Below are positions 10,397 through 20,223 of a stretch of DNA of 34,396 bases, piece by piece. Origin of the DNA: Zygnema cylindricum (Eukaryota > Streptophyta > Zygnematophyceae > Zygnematales > Zygnemataceae). The notes beneath the pieces are model-generated. The model saw only the letters and a list, made by a program, of their open reading frames with translations, had not been told where the DNA came from and did not search any database. The stretch spans positions 438,552-472,947 of the forward strand of contig JBBHKE010000248.1 in assembly GCA_037447655.1 (NCBI GenBank). Reading direction: 5' to 3'. How positions within the stretch are numbered: position 1 is the first letter of the stretch; every line of letters starts with the position of its first letter. Made by a program: the position numbers and the translations under genes.

Positions 10397-11616
10397 CAAA
10401 CTCCTCCCAAACAGCCAGAGAAGTAACCGTCACCCCCACCTCCGCCGGTCATTTCCCCCAAGAACTTCCCTACATTGTCTGAGGCCATCAGAGTTAGGGC
10501 CATGGAGAAGGAGGAACCATAAGCTGGAGCTCCTTAATCCTGCAGGAAGGTTCTGGCACATAAGGAAACGATTCCTGGACCACTTCCCGAAGTGGTACGG
10601 TATACTAGGTCTAAAGCTACAGTAGTGGAGACGTACGTGGATCATGAAATCTTGTTAGATCCTAGTCGGCCAGGTCGCAAGGAAATTTTAGGTCTACACA
10701 ACATCCATGAGTTAAGGTAAAGAAGGAGCTTGTGCGGCGAGTTGCCAGGAGCGACCGAGCCCGGATCATACGCCCAGTAGGAGGTGCAGTTGAAATCCTA
10801 AGCAGTTCGTCTGAGAGCGGTTCCTCAACCTCCGTCCAGGAGCAACAGGGGAGGACAGCAACTTCGTGTCAACAACCCACCCTATCTCGAGACACTGCCA
10901 CCAGTAAACAGTCTAGAGGGCGGGTAACTTCTAGGGCCCGGGTAGGTGAAGAGACCAGCAAGCGGAAATTGCTAGAAACTAAGAGAGATTTCCGGTTTTA
11001 CCATAGGGATAGCAAAGGCCGATTTGCCCCCCTAGGGAAAGAGGAGCCTTCCTTCCTTCCACCTCAGTTTCGCCTACCATTTCTCCCTCAGTGCCGGTGG
11101 TTTGACCTTCCGAAGGATTATGGCGTTCGAGACCTACGGACCCCGAGGTACCCGGTTTAGGGATTGCTGATCTCTCGGGTGTGGTGAGCAGTACCCAGAA
11201 ATTGGTGGATATCCTGCCATCTCAAAGTCAAGCTACGGCTGGGGTCCGACCCGTCACGATAGATTGGGTTGCTTTGGAAGAAGAAAGGAAGAAAGCATTG
11301 GTACAGGATCTTCTCCTAATACGGGAGGCTAAACGGAGATCAGGGGGGATCCTTAGGGGAGAGGTATCTCCTTCTCTTAGGACAGGTACATTGGTAGAAG
11401 GGCAACCTCCGGCACAGGCCACCCATCTTGTCGCGCGAGATCTCAAGGCCTCACCGGAACCCAGACAAAAATCTCCTCTTCAACGGGAAAGACACAACAA
11501 GTGCTAACAAAAAGGGGTTGGGTGAAGATCCACCGAGTTATCGGGTAGCCGCGACCACTGAGCTTCCTACTTTTGTCTCGGTGGCGGGATCTTCCACAGT
11601 GGAGGTCGTGGTCTAA
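10397..11616 (+). pseudogene. Main part of broken gag-like ORF
   Basis: Consecutive coding-like frames follow one another with stops and shifts. The first runs from the LTR F junction to about 10485 (beginning TNSSQTAREV). A second covers about 10590-10720. A 142-residue frame at 10732-11160 contains a Ser-rich segment and a basic, aromatic part (RFYHRDSKGRFAPLG). A 108-residue frame lies at 11181-11507. The composition (Arg, Ser, Gln, Glu rich, codon-like base use, GC-richer than its flanks) differs clearly from the surrounding AT-rich DNA. I find no protease, reverse transcriptase or zinc knuckle. It may be the gag of a Ty3-type or unclassified element, or a captured host gene fragment; product not recognised. 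Confidence 0.4.
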
Positions 11617-11784
11617 CTATAACCCGACAGGAGAATCCATTTTTCCCTCGGACTGAACACTCCTCCTCCATCACCACCTCACGCTTCCTCTCCTTCCCCT
11701 TCCTTCTCCCCAGCTGCAGCCTTACCCTTCCTTCTCCGGATCCGCCTGTTCTTCCTTACAAATACACCGCATACTCACCTCCTC
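11617..11784. other. Pyrimidine-rich junction
   Basis: C- and T-rich stretch between the gag-like remnant and the truncated LTR E. It contains no gene and no recognisable LTR end. Confidence 0.4.
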
Positions 11785-12370
11785 ACCGACGATCCCCTTA
11801 ATCCTCGGAGATGCCGCGATCCAATGTTATTCCGCCACGTGTCATCCGATGTGGCGATAGCTATTCCGCGATCTCGACGTTCATTCCGGCCGTTCGATTA
11901 AATTCACATTTAATCGTAGCCGTAATAAATACCTGCGCGGTATTCGTTTCGCTAAAGAAACAAATGCGCAGTATTCGTTTCTTATCCGTACCGCAAACCG
12001 TACTTTTACATTACTAGATCCATGTATCCTGTAAACAGTTCCAGTGAAATGAATTATCCTACGTGGTAATGTTTAACTAAATATCAAACCCTACAGTGCG
12101 TAACACTAAGTCTAGTCTTAACGGATAAGGCTACCGGCTACCGGCAGCTTACCGTCCGGCAGGTACCAGGATCAAATCCTAGTGGCAGCATAAACTCTAT
12201 CCTTTTAGTAAATAAACCAATATATATTTCGCGTAAACCTTTGGATAGCCTAGGTAGCCATGGCTCTAGCTTCCTCTCCAATTTTTCAATGACTGCGACA
12301 AGTTTGAGAGTTTAGACTGCCTCGGCTTCTTTCTATATTTAGACCTAGAAAATACTTAAAACAGACAACA
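11785..12370 (-). mobile_element. Truncated LTR E (family 1), U3 part only
   Basis: Read on the minus strand it starts at 12370 with TGTTGTCTGTTTTAAG, followed by the family phrase 'ttctaggtctaaat'. The tRNA-like module (12115-12190) and the CACGTG box (11836-11841) lie at the distances seen in LTR A: the box is 534 bases from the LTR start here and 541 in A. Similarity fades near 11785. The GTAC cluster, TATA box and U5 are absent, so the copy is truncated; the left boundary is approximate and no target duplication was found. Confidence 0.7.
12115..12206 (+). other. Antisense tRNA-like module in LTR E
   Basis: Opposite to the LTR sense strand: an A-box-like CTTAACGGATAAGG at about 12116-12130, then a T-arm-like hairpin with arms CCAGG (12166-12170) and CCTAG (12178-12182) around the loop ATCAAAT, then TTTT at 12203-12206. 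The phrase CAAACCCTA lies just upstream, as in LTRs A and B. Confidence 0.6.
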
Positions 12371-12430
12371 AATTCTACAGGCCCCAATCTAAGGGTTTTC
12401 GGAGCCCTCGGGTTGACTTAGTTTTTCTTT

Positions 12431-12850
12431 ATGGTGTTGGGAGGACGCTTGGCGATGTGGTCTTCACGGATCCGACTAGGGCACGCATTTCATCTCGCGC
12501 GGCTGTGCATTCAGGTGTGGCTGCTCGGGACGCAGCGGCTACAAAAGAAAGAGACTACGCTCACCGAGACCTGTCGGACCAATTCATCCCATTTGCAGTG
12601 GATATTTTTGGATCTTTGGACAAGTCCTTCGACGACTTCCTTCGCCACTGTGCGCGACAAATGTTTGAATCTCGGGGATCAGGGAGTCCTCCACGGTTGC
12701 GTTCTACCGACAACATGTCTCAATTGCACTTCAACGGGCGCAAGCTGCGGCTCTCTTTCGACGTAGCACACTTGGTGAGGACCAGCGGGGTCTTCTAGAC
12801 CTTCCGCCAAGGGACCCGGTTCGCACATCCATGATCTTCGTGGTTGTGGA
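12431..12850 (+). pseudogene. C-terminal remnant of a reverse-transcriptase protein
   Basis: A frame from about 12434 to 12700 reads VGRTLGDVVFTDPTRAR and later DLSDQFIPFAVDIFGSLDKS and FDDFLRHCARQMFES. Then a shift of one frame near 12680-12705 leads to FYRQHVSIALQRAQAAALFR, ending near 12770-12830. This pattern (a 'DV.V.DPT' strand, 'F.PF.VE.FG', a Leu/Arg helix, then 'ALQRA.A..L.RR') is one I recall from the C-terminal region after the RT domain in a group of retroelement proteins of algae and animals. No RT core (YADD/YVDD) is present here. The piece is 5'-truncated, starting just beyond LTR E, and frameshifted. Confidence 0.55.
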
Positions 12851-13217
12851 CCTTAGTTTGTCTAGGGGTAGTCTAGTCTGGGTTTTTTCAATTTGTCGGC
12901 GGTCTAAGTCTGTTGTTTTTGTTTTTTGGCTCTTTGCTCTTGTTACTATTGCTTTATTTCGTTTTAGTTTTTAGGCGTATATTACTTTCTTGTGACTTTT
13001 GAAGTCTCCAAATGTTTTTTTCAGTTTTCATCCACTTTTTTTACTCAGATGGTTTTGCCATCGCAATTTTTGCAATAATGACTTCTCATGTAGGTTTGTG
13101 GGTCAAATTTTAGGGGCATGGCTATAGCGATTCAAAGTGTACTAGAATTCCAATTGTACGATACGACTGTTGGTATCCCGGAAAAAACCTTATCTGCCGT
13201 AGAAAAATGATATTGCT
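12851..13217. other. T-rich possible 3' tail of the RT remnant
   Basis: T-rich non-coding sequence following the RT-related remnant. It could be that element's 3' untranslated region. No poly(A) end or target duplication is evident. Confidence 0.3.
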
Positions 13218-13320
13218 CTTATCGCCGATAAGTAGCCGATAATATCCGGTACTTATCGGCGATAATGCCGATAACGATAACTGTACGGACCGTACAGATA
13301 AATGTACGGCCTGTACACGC
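13218..13320. repeat. Cluster of CCGATAA inverted repeats and GTACGG palindrome
   Basis: CTTATCG-C-CGATAAG at 13218-13232 is a perfect inverted repeat. CCGATAA recurs three times directly in 13226-13276 and TTATCGG once inverted. CTGTACGG-A-CCGTACAG at 13281-13297 is also perfect. The arrangement suggests a palindromic element remnant or a multi-site protein-binding region. Confidence 0.65.
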
Positions 13321-13425
13321 AACTGTACGTCGTATTCCCCGGACGCGCAGCGGACCCCCTACTCCACCATAACCAAACAATTAGAATGTATGATTTTTTC
13401 CAAAATTTTCAAATTCTTAAATAGC

Positions 13426-13491
13426 GTACACCACGGTAATTATTTTTATACGCTAAAAAAACTTACACGCTAATAACGATTGGCGGTGTAC
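13426..13491. mobile_element. Tiny MITE-like element (GTACACC ends)
   Basis: 66 bp bounded by GTACACCAC at the left and GGCGGTGTAC at the right, with the inner phrase CTAATAACGAT near the right end. The same terminal phrase (GTACACC...ATCGTTATTAG or its complement) bounds 18769-18990 and 20086-20223 and occurs singly near 32570 and 32745. No target duplication is convincing. Confidence 0.5.
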
Positions 13492-13979
13492 CTGCGCGCA
13501 GCAAAAATCGTCTCTGCGATTAGCAATTCCCAATATTTAGAATGGTTTAACGCTCATTTAACGGGAAAAACTTGCAAACTGCGCTATATGTATGTTTTTT
13601 TTTTTCATGTACGGAATAGTACGGAAGGAAATTCATCAACGATTTTTAACGAATTGTTCAAAAGGTTCAATGCGTTCGTTACGTATAGTTCGTCGCGATT
13701 GGTACGTTCACACTAATCGTCGTGAACACCTATGATTCATAGGACTATCTCGCACTATTCCTAAAATATAATACGCGTATAATATTGTGACGTTTCCAAT
13801 TGTTTCGCACTTTTTGAACTACGTTTTGAACTATGCAGCATAACTTGGACATTTACAGTGTCGTACATCTGAAGGATGCTGTAGTTTGTACGGACATGCT
13901 CGCATGCTGCCGTAGTTAAGTCAGTGAGTGATATTCGATGACTTCAGCATCATGGGCTGACGCCCAACTTTCTCTCCTA
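13492..13979. other. Intergenic, upstream of plastid-protein gene
   Basis: No coding region recognised. Several TGTAC/GTACGG motifs occur between 13850 and 13900. This stretch would be the promoter of the gene whose first exon I place near 13980-14141, but I see no strong TATA box. Confidence 0.35.
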
Positions 13980-14141
13980 CATAATCTTCAAAGCTCAAAG
14001 CTGTAACTCTCGATTTTCCTGTCGACTGTGAGCCATTCCACTGTACATCTTTCGCCCCTTTCCCTCTCCCTGGGAATGTCATTAGCCGTACTTTAAATTC
14101 ACGTGTATATTTGTGAGTACGCCGTGTTTGCCAGCTGGCAG
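13980..14141 (+). other. Putative non-coding first exon (5' UTR)
   Basis: A CT-rich stretch typical of plant leaders (CTCTCCTACATAATCTTC and on) ends at a good 5' splice site, GGCAG|GTAAGC, at 14141/14142. Joined to the acceptor at 16100 it would give a short leader whose next ATG is the CDS start. This is a model from splice-site strength and composition only; the transcription start is approximate. Confidence 0.35.
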
Positions 14142-15758
14142 GTAAGCCTGCTGATCATACCGCCGCTAGGTTTTTTGTCTTTGTGAATGCATTGCAAAGG
14201 TGTTTAACTTTTTGAGTGTGGTGAATTCTTTCTGGAGAGAGATGAAATGATGAGCTATTGAAAAAAAAAAAAAAACAAGAGAAGTAGGAGAAGTAAAGGC
14301 GACAAGGAGAATGGGAATGTGGCAAGAAGTGTAGTCATGTTACTCACGAATTTAGTTTCTTTTTTTGGGCAGGCTAGACGAATCTAATAAATGAGTGTCT
14401 TTGTATGAGCTGGTGCCTTGTATTTGTTTGGAAAACAATTGAGTCGAAAGGATAGACATAAATGTGTTACGCTAAAGTTCGAAGTGCAAAATAAAGAATA
14501 GCAAAGTGTAGTATAAAGCACTGTGGAGATGTTAAATTTCTTTCTTATGTCAAGGTCTTGCATGTTTTCTGAGTGGTTTAAAAATTCCTCCGTATATTTT
14601 GAGGTTGTTTAAATATGGAGTTAAAGTCATGAAAAAGACTTGCCATTTTTTCACTGCCGTCCTTTTCACTTAGTTTTTCTGATTTGTTTCTGTGCATTTG
14701 CTCTCTTCTCGCAAATTTTAAATCCACTAAAGTTTTTTTTGTTTTCTGGTTTCCAATTTTTTTAGTTTTGCAGTTATCGTTTTTAATGATGACAATGTTA
14801 GTTTGTATCAGAGTCCAAAAATTATTATGGCATAAGTTGACAATATAGTGTCAATGCCCATGCAGTGTTGGATGTTTTTTTATCTTGCATTGTTTGTTTA
14901 ATAACATCCATCATTAACGAGAGGATGTTTTTTTTGTCAGGTTGGTGTTTGTCTAGCTGGTGTCTTTCTCCAAACCTCAAATACAGATTTGTCCAATTGA
15001 ACATGAATAGTGAAATAGTTGTAATGCGAGAAACTTCTTTTGTTGTCCCAGATACGTCTTTTTTAAGTCATGTTGTTCATTCTGCTTAGTGTGAGCTAGT
15101 GGAATTTGTACTTTTTTCACAGATCTGGAGGTCACAAGTTTCAAAAGCTCTTTGTTGTTTTTAGATTGACCATTTTTTATTTCTTAAGTGAATCCTACGG
15201 GTTTGCTTGACGTCCAAATATTATTGAGGTGTCAAATAATTTTTTTTCAAAACATTTGTGAGTCAAGAGGCGAGAATCTGCTGTTTATGCATTATTCATA
15301 CAAAAATGAGCTTAAGATGTTGCCCCTATCATCTGTATGGTCGAACAAGATGTTGTACATACACCAAAAATAGTCTAGTCTCTGCTTGTGAATTTTATTA
15401 CATATATTCGGTACAATGAGGTTATAAAGAATCTGTAGTGAACCGCCCCCCTTACCTAAAGTCATCTGGACATATGTGTTTGTGTATGCATTTATACATT
15501 TATGCGTGGATACATATGCAGATAACGTATATACATGTAATACATATAATACATATATTACATGTATACATATGTACATACATACATATTTACATTTATA
15601 CATATATACCTATATGCATATATACATATTTAAATATGCACGTGTATACATATATACATATATAAATATAAACATATATACATATGTACATATATACATG
15701 TATACATATATACATATATGCATATTATACATATGAAATATACATATATTTATAAATT

Positions 15759-15812
<54 letters not shown>

Positions 15813-16100
15813 CAGATTCACACTGACACATCTATGCATGTACACATACACATTTACACAAATACTCGCATATAGATATACACATATAGGCATATAGACA
15901 TATGCACGTATACTGGTATACAAATACAACGCACATACACCCATCCACCCACCCACCTACTGTATATGTTATGCATATATGTGTGTACATGTGTACATAT
16001 ACACATTTACCTGTGTACATGTCACCCAACACCGAAGCATGTCTCTTTGGTAGAATTAACGTTACATTCTTTGATTGTCATTTTTTTAATCTTGTTGCAG
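14142..16100 (+). other. Putative 5' UTR intron
   Basis: Bounded by GTAAGC at 14142 and by TTTTTTTAATCTTGTTGCAG ending at 16100, a strong pyrimidine tract plus CAG acceptor five bases before the ATG. The interior is T-rich, as plant introns are, and holds no coding sequence apart from microsatellite-derived frames. The acceptor is well supported; the donor is inferred. Confidence 0.45.
15470..16015. repeat. Compound microsatellite (ATACAT, AC, TA)
   Basis: Imperfect (TACATA)n with many ATACAT/ATATAC variants covers about 15525-15755. It is followed by (AC)n at about 15762-15791, (TA)n at about 15792-15812, then more diverged ATACAC/ACATAT to about 16015. All long frames here, on either strand, are repeats read as Tyr/Ile/Cys/Val strings and are not genes. 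It lies within the putative 5' UTR intron, ending about 85 bases before the splice acceptor. Confidence 0.95.
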
Positions 16101-16105
16101 CTGAA

Positions 16106-16549
16106 ATGGCGTCTTTTAGACACATTTCTTCGTCTTTGGGTGTTCAAACTGCTTCTCAACTTCCACGCCACTCAGTTTTCTCCCCCTACTCTCTTAATGC
16201 GAGCTTGTCAAGTGACAACATCCTCCTCCGCGGTCAATTGGAAGCCCATAGAATCCCTTCAGAATCGTTGTTCAATACGCGACAGAAATTGGTGAGGATT
16301 GGGAGATCTTCAATTTCCAAGGCTAGTGGAGAAGGGGGAGAAAGTGGACCTCCTGGATCAGATGACAAATTTAAAGAAGCTGTAAGCGGTATTGAGACTT
16401 ATCTGGGAACCATTTTTGGATCAGCTCTATGGTTTACCATATTAACAGTCACCATTGCCATCTTCGGTGGAGGCTATGTCTACCTTTTGCTGAATTTTGC
16501 AGACTTTTCAGACATTCCCATTTTAAATGGGCCTCAAGGTATTCGATAA
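16106..16549 (+). CDS. Small plastid-targeted single-pass membrane protein
   Basis: 147 residues from ATG 16106 to TAA. I chose this start because it is the first ATG after the splice acceptor at 16100; the open frame further upstream is microsatellite. Residues 1-73 look like a chloroplast transit peptide: MAS start, rich in Ser, Arg, Leu, with only three acidic residues. The mature part starts acidic and Gly/Pro-rich (about 74-86), then a short amphipathic stretch (KFKEAVSGIETYL). One hydrophobic segment at about 104-130 (ALWFTILTVTIAIF, GGG, YVYLLL) and a tail NFADFSDIPILNGPQG follow. Such a protein would sit in the thylakoid or envelope membrane. I do not recognise the family by name. The frame is intact with no internal stop, unlike every other coding sequence in the window. 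Confidence 0.8.
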   Translation: MASFRHISSSLGVQTASQLPRHSVFSPYSLNASLSSDNILLRGQLEAHRIPSESLFNTRQKLVRIGRSSISKASGEGGESGPPGSDDKFKEAVSGIETYLGTIFGSALWFTILTVTIAIFGGGYVYLLLNFADFSDIPILNGPQGIR

Positions 16550-18768
16550 CTGTTTTCCTATTTAGCTTTTTGACAAAATAAGGGTACATAGTTGTATATC
16601 TTAATTGTATATCTTTCTTGTATTCTGCGTTTTGTTCCTTGCTCATAAACAACGAAGATACGTGACTAGCATTTCTGATTTGACAAGTTGTGAGATATCC
16701 TTAGAAATATTTTTTTGGTAACAATAGTAGTTATCATTATGGAGTGTCGCATTTCCCTCGTCTAAGTCCGAGATAATGCAAAAATTTAAGCTGTCAAGCT
16801 AAAGGGATGATTCAGTTTGGGCAGTTCGCGGAGTTTTTGAAAAAGATGGTCGTGGGAATGCGATCCACATTTTTTGTAGGATGCGTATATCAACGATATG
16901 CTTATTAGTGTTCCTGATTCAGGATAATATGAAAAGCGATCACTTATTTATAATGTTGTAGGCCAATTTTGTTGTTGTTAAGCTTCAAAATGGTGATCAT
17001 AATCAACAAATGTTTGGAATCCATTGAAAATCCAAGTAGTGAAATATTGAAATGCTGAAATATTTTTTTATCAATATCGCAATACAACGGATGAAGGATG
17101 TATCTGCTTTGCGTTGCCATTTTACAACCTTCCATTTTCCAATATTTTTCTCTGAACAAGTTAACAGCATTGAAGTCGAGCTGCAAATCTTTGACTTTTT
17201 TAATGGCCAGTTTTTGAAGTAATCATACAACAAAATGTAAGATTTGATAAAAATTGTATTTTTTTTTGTACGATTATTTTGATTACTGGTCAGTGTCGCC
17301 AGTTAATCGCGTTCGTATACTCTGTAGCATGGTAATTAACATACTCGATTACTGGCGTTACTTGTCAGTACTCTCGGAATTTGTACAGAAAAATGTATAA
17401 ACGGTGATAAACTTCACTGTGCAATTACTGTGATTACTTCCCGGCAATTATTGATGTATAATTTCCCTATAAGCTGTAGAGCTTCCGATCAGCCATACTT
17501 TGGATTAAGCTATTGTAATCACAGAACCACTCACATTCTGATTCTGGTTCCAATAATATTTGGTTTGAAAAATGCCGTTTAATAACTCTAACAATATCCT
17601 ACTGTGACTTACATTTGTCAACAAAATGTTTTTTTTCTTAAATGCACGACGGTAATCCATCTGAGTACAGTGAGACAAAGGAAAGAAATGACAAGAGTAA
17701 TAAGAAAAAAACTTTCTGCAAGAGCTTAAGAGACAAAAATAAAAACAAAAAATTGGACACACTCAACACACTTTTAGTCCAATCTACATATTCACTTTCG
17801 TTTTCTTTATAACCACAATATTTCATGTTGCATGTTTGACAATTTGTGTGAATCTTAGTTGTTGAACCATTTTTTGTTGATGGTATCTTGTAGAGATACT
17901 AAAACAATCAGCGTGCTTTATAATAAAATTGTGATGGTAAACCATATGAGTACATGGGTGCAAAAGAATAGAAAGGAAAGGATTTTGATCAACGACCTTT
18001 GCTAACGCTTTGGTTCGGTCCCTTCATCTGTCAGTTCAGGGCCCCTCAAGAATGGTAACTACTTTCACGCGACATTTTTCCTCTAGAAAGTCCATCACTT
18101 GTATATTTGTGCCACCTTTGTATAATGCCACTTTTGGCAGTAGCAAGCCTTGTTAAGGTCTTAAAGCTTGCCAAAAGTGTTTCTCTTATTGTTGCGGGGA
18201 AGGTTTTGCCTTGTCTTTTAACGAGCTCAATGTATCTACAACTTTATGGTGCATTTTACGATCGATTTTCTCGGCATCGGTTTGGTGTCGCGGACTTGAG
18301 GCGGTTGTCTACCATTTACTAACAACTCCCTACTTGCACCAAGATAAAGTGGTTCCCTAAGTTGACGTTGCATTTGACATTACTGATTGTAACGCCATCT
18401 TTCAAAGGTTTCCCACCGTCATGTCTCCAATTAACCAAATGTTATTTTTGTTCGTGCATTTTTTTCCAAATAATATTTGACTTTACTCAACGGAAGAGGC
18501 TGTAAGGTCCGTTGCCATTTTGGAATCAACACTCGGTGTTTGCCAACCTAACCCTTTAAAACTTTTTTTTTAGTGTAACTCACATAGAGTTTTATAAGCA
18601 TCAACTACTGTTTTTCCAAGATAAGTGTTCTCTTCTCTTCTCCATCACATATGTATAATTGCCTCGGAAGAGCAAGTAGTTTATGCCTTACATCGTTTTT
18701 CCGAGTAACTTCCTAAAGTACGTCACTCTGTCAGATTTTTTGCGAGTGTTGCTTGGTGCCCTATGTAC
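16550..18768. other. 3' region of plastid gene, then gene-free DNA
   Basis: The first 100 bases after the stop contain TGTATATC twice and TTGTATTC, typical of plant poly(A) far-upstream signals, so the 3' UTR probably ends near 16650. Beyond that I see no gene. At about 17304-17352 the phrases CGCCAGTTAATCG and CGATTACTGGCG are inverted relative to one another, a possible small inverted-repeat remnant. Frames such as the one at 18107-18322 have no recognisable features. Confidence 0.5.
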
Positions 18769-18990
18769 TACACCATGTATCGCTATTAGTGTTAATGTTT
18801 TTTTGCCAATTCAAACATCTTTTCTCCTTAAACGCTTGTCGGATTACGGATCTGACGGTTGCGATCGAAAGCCAAAATTTTAATCTTCCGATTGGCGGTC
18901 TCCATGTGAAAATCGGACAAGTGTGTACGGAGAAAAGATGTTTTAAGTGACGAAAAAATAATTAACACTAATAACGATACACGGCGTGTA
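18769..18990. mobile_element. MITE with ~60-bp terminal inverted repeats
   Basis: The left end (TACACCATGTATCGCTATTA... to CATCTTTTCTCC) is the inverse of the right end (GGAGAAAAGATG... to ...CGTGTA) over about 60 bases, with a few mismatches and a gap. The interior is about 100 bp and has no coding capacity. The outer ends share the GTACACC/ATCGTTATTAG phrase with the elements at 13426 and 20086. Exact outer boundary and target duplication are uncertain. Confidence 0.65.
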
Positions 18991-19040
18991 TTGTTTATTA
19001 GTGTTAATAATTTTTTCGTCACTTAAAACATCTTTTCTCC
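18929..19040. repeat. Near-perfect 46-bp hairpin
   Basis: 18929-18974 and 18995-19040 are inverted copies of 46 bp with one mismatch, separated by 20 bases that themselves hold ACACG/CGTGT. The left arm is the right terminal repeat of the MITE at 18769-18990. The right arm is an extra inverted copy of the same terminal repeat, followed by the end phrase ACACGGTGTAC. Confidence 0.9.
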
Positions 19041-19090
19041 GTTACACGGTGTACTCTGAAATCTACCAGTTTAACGAACCTTACCTGTAT

Positions 19091-19715
19091 CGGAGGTCGC
19101 AAAAGTCAAAATTTTACATAACCGAAACCGACCGTTTTTTTTTTCAAAATCTGAGTAACCGACGCCCGAGCGGGTTATGTCACGCTCCAAAATTGTTAAC
19201 CGTTAACCGACCGGCATTTACGAAAATAAAAGTTAACCGAAACTCGATTTCTCTCAACTAACCATGCCAGCCCGTAACCAAAAAAGTACAAAATTAACTA
19301 ATGTACAACGTATGAATAAGCCAAAAATTACGATTTGTCGCGTTCCCTAAGATTTGCGAAATGAATAGTGAACTACCGTGTCAGATTTGCGACGCTTTGT
19401 CGCGTCCCCTAAGATTTGCGAAATGAATAGTGTTACTACTGTGTCAGATTTGCGACGCTAATCATGATGTCACTTACTTCCACGATACCAAAGAGTACAA
19501 ATTACAATAATGTTGGATTGTATGGACAGTACAATTTTTTCATTTTTTTTTGTTTTTTGGTTGACCGAACGTAACCGACCGTTTTTTTTTTCTGGTGAAT
19601 CAACCGAACGCAACCGCCCGGCCCTCAAAATTTGGCAACCGAATCCGTTCCAGATCCGGCGCGGGCGGTCGGTTAACGGTCAGTCACGGTTTCGGTTGAC
19701 CGTTTGCGACCTCTG
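19091..19715. mobile_element. Non-autonomous hAT-type element with 8-bp target duplication
   Basis: The element begins CGGAGGTCGCAAA and ends TTTGCGACCTCTG, giving terminal inverted repeats that differ at the second base. It is flanked by the perfect 8-bp duplication ACCTGTAT at 19083-19090 and 19716-19723. An 8-bp duplication with CAGAG-type ends points to the hAT superfamily. The 625-bp interior encodes no transposase. It has subterminal copies of AACCGACCG in opposite orientations near the two ends and a 62-bp internal tandem duplication (19334-19395 and 19396-19458). Related copies lie at 19801 and 33429. Confidence 0.88.
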
Positions 19716-19800
19716 ACCTGTATTGAGTTCGACCATTTCGAACGTCCGATCTTTGCTTCCATTCCAACAGAATGGCAGATTATTACACATCACCACAAGA

Positions 19801-20085
19801 CAGAGGTTGCAAAAGTCAAAATTTTACATAACCGAAACCGACCGTTTCTTTTCTTTCAAAATCTGAGTAATCGACGCCCGACCGGGTTATGTCACGCTCC
19901 AAAATTGTTAACCGTTAACCGACCGGCGTTTACGAAAATAAATACTAACCGAATCGCGATTTCTCGCGACTAACCGTGCCCGCCCGTAACCGAAAAAGTA
20001 CAAAAGTAACCAATGTACGACGTATGAATAAGCCAATAATTACGATTTGTCGCGTTCCCTAAGATTTGCGAAATGAATAGTTGTT
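19801..20085. mobile_element. Second hAT-type copy, truncated
   Basis: Starts CAGAGGTTGCAAAAGTC and follows the copy at 19091 closely for about 285 bases, then stops where the MITE at 20086 begins. The right half and right end are missing, and sequence beyond the MITE does not match the rest of the element. Orientation is the same as the first copy, 85 bp away. Confidence 0.8.
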
Positions 20086-20223
20086 ACTACACCGCCAATC
20101 GCTATTAGCGTTGTGTACGCTAATTTCGTCCCCGTCTTCAAATAATGTTGTTAACTCTATTTTGTGATTTTTGGCTATAAAAAGTAGCGATTTATTAACC
20201 CTAATAACGATGAGCAATGTAGT
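20086..20223. mobile_element. MITE-like element, 138 bp
   Basis: Left end ACTACACCGCCAATCGCTAT and the complement of the right end ACTACATTGCTCATCGTTAT agree at most positions over 23 bases, followed by TAG in both. The interior has no coding capacity. It interrupts or terminates the hAT copy 2. Confidence 0.6.

Noticed and set aside
15438-15956. Several frames of 70-100 residues on both strands
   Set aside because: All are ATACAT/AC/TA repeats read as Tyr, Ile, Cys and Val strings.
15902-16105. In-frame extension of the plastid protein upstream of 16106
   Set aside because: It is translated microsatellite, and a strong splice acceptor at 16100 separates it from the CDS.
17505-17826. Minus-strand Phe/Leu/Ser-rich frames
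   Set aside because: They reflect A-rich plus-strand sequence and have no conserved features.
18107-18322. 71-residue frame near 18.1 kb
   Set aside because: No recognisable domain, no splice or promoter context, and length within chance for this composition.
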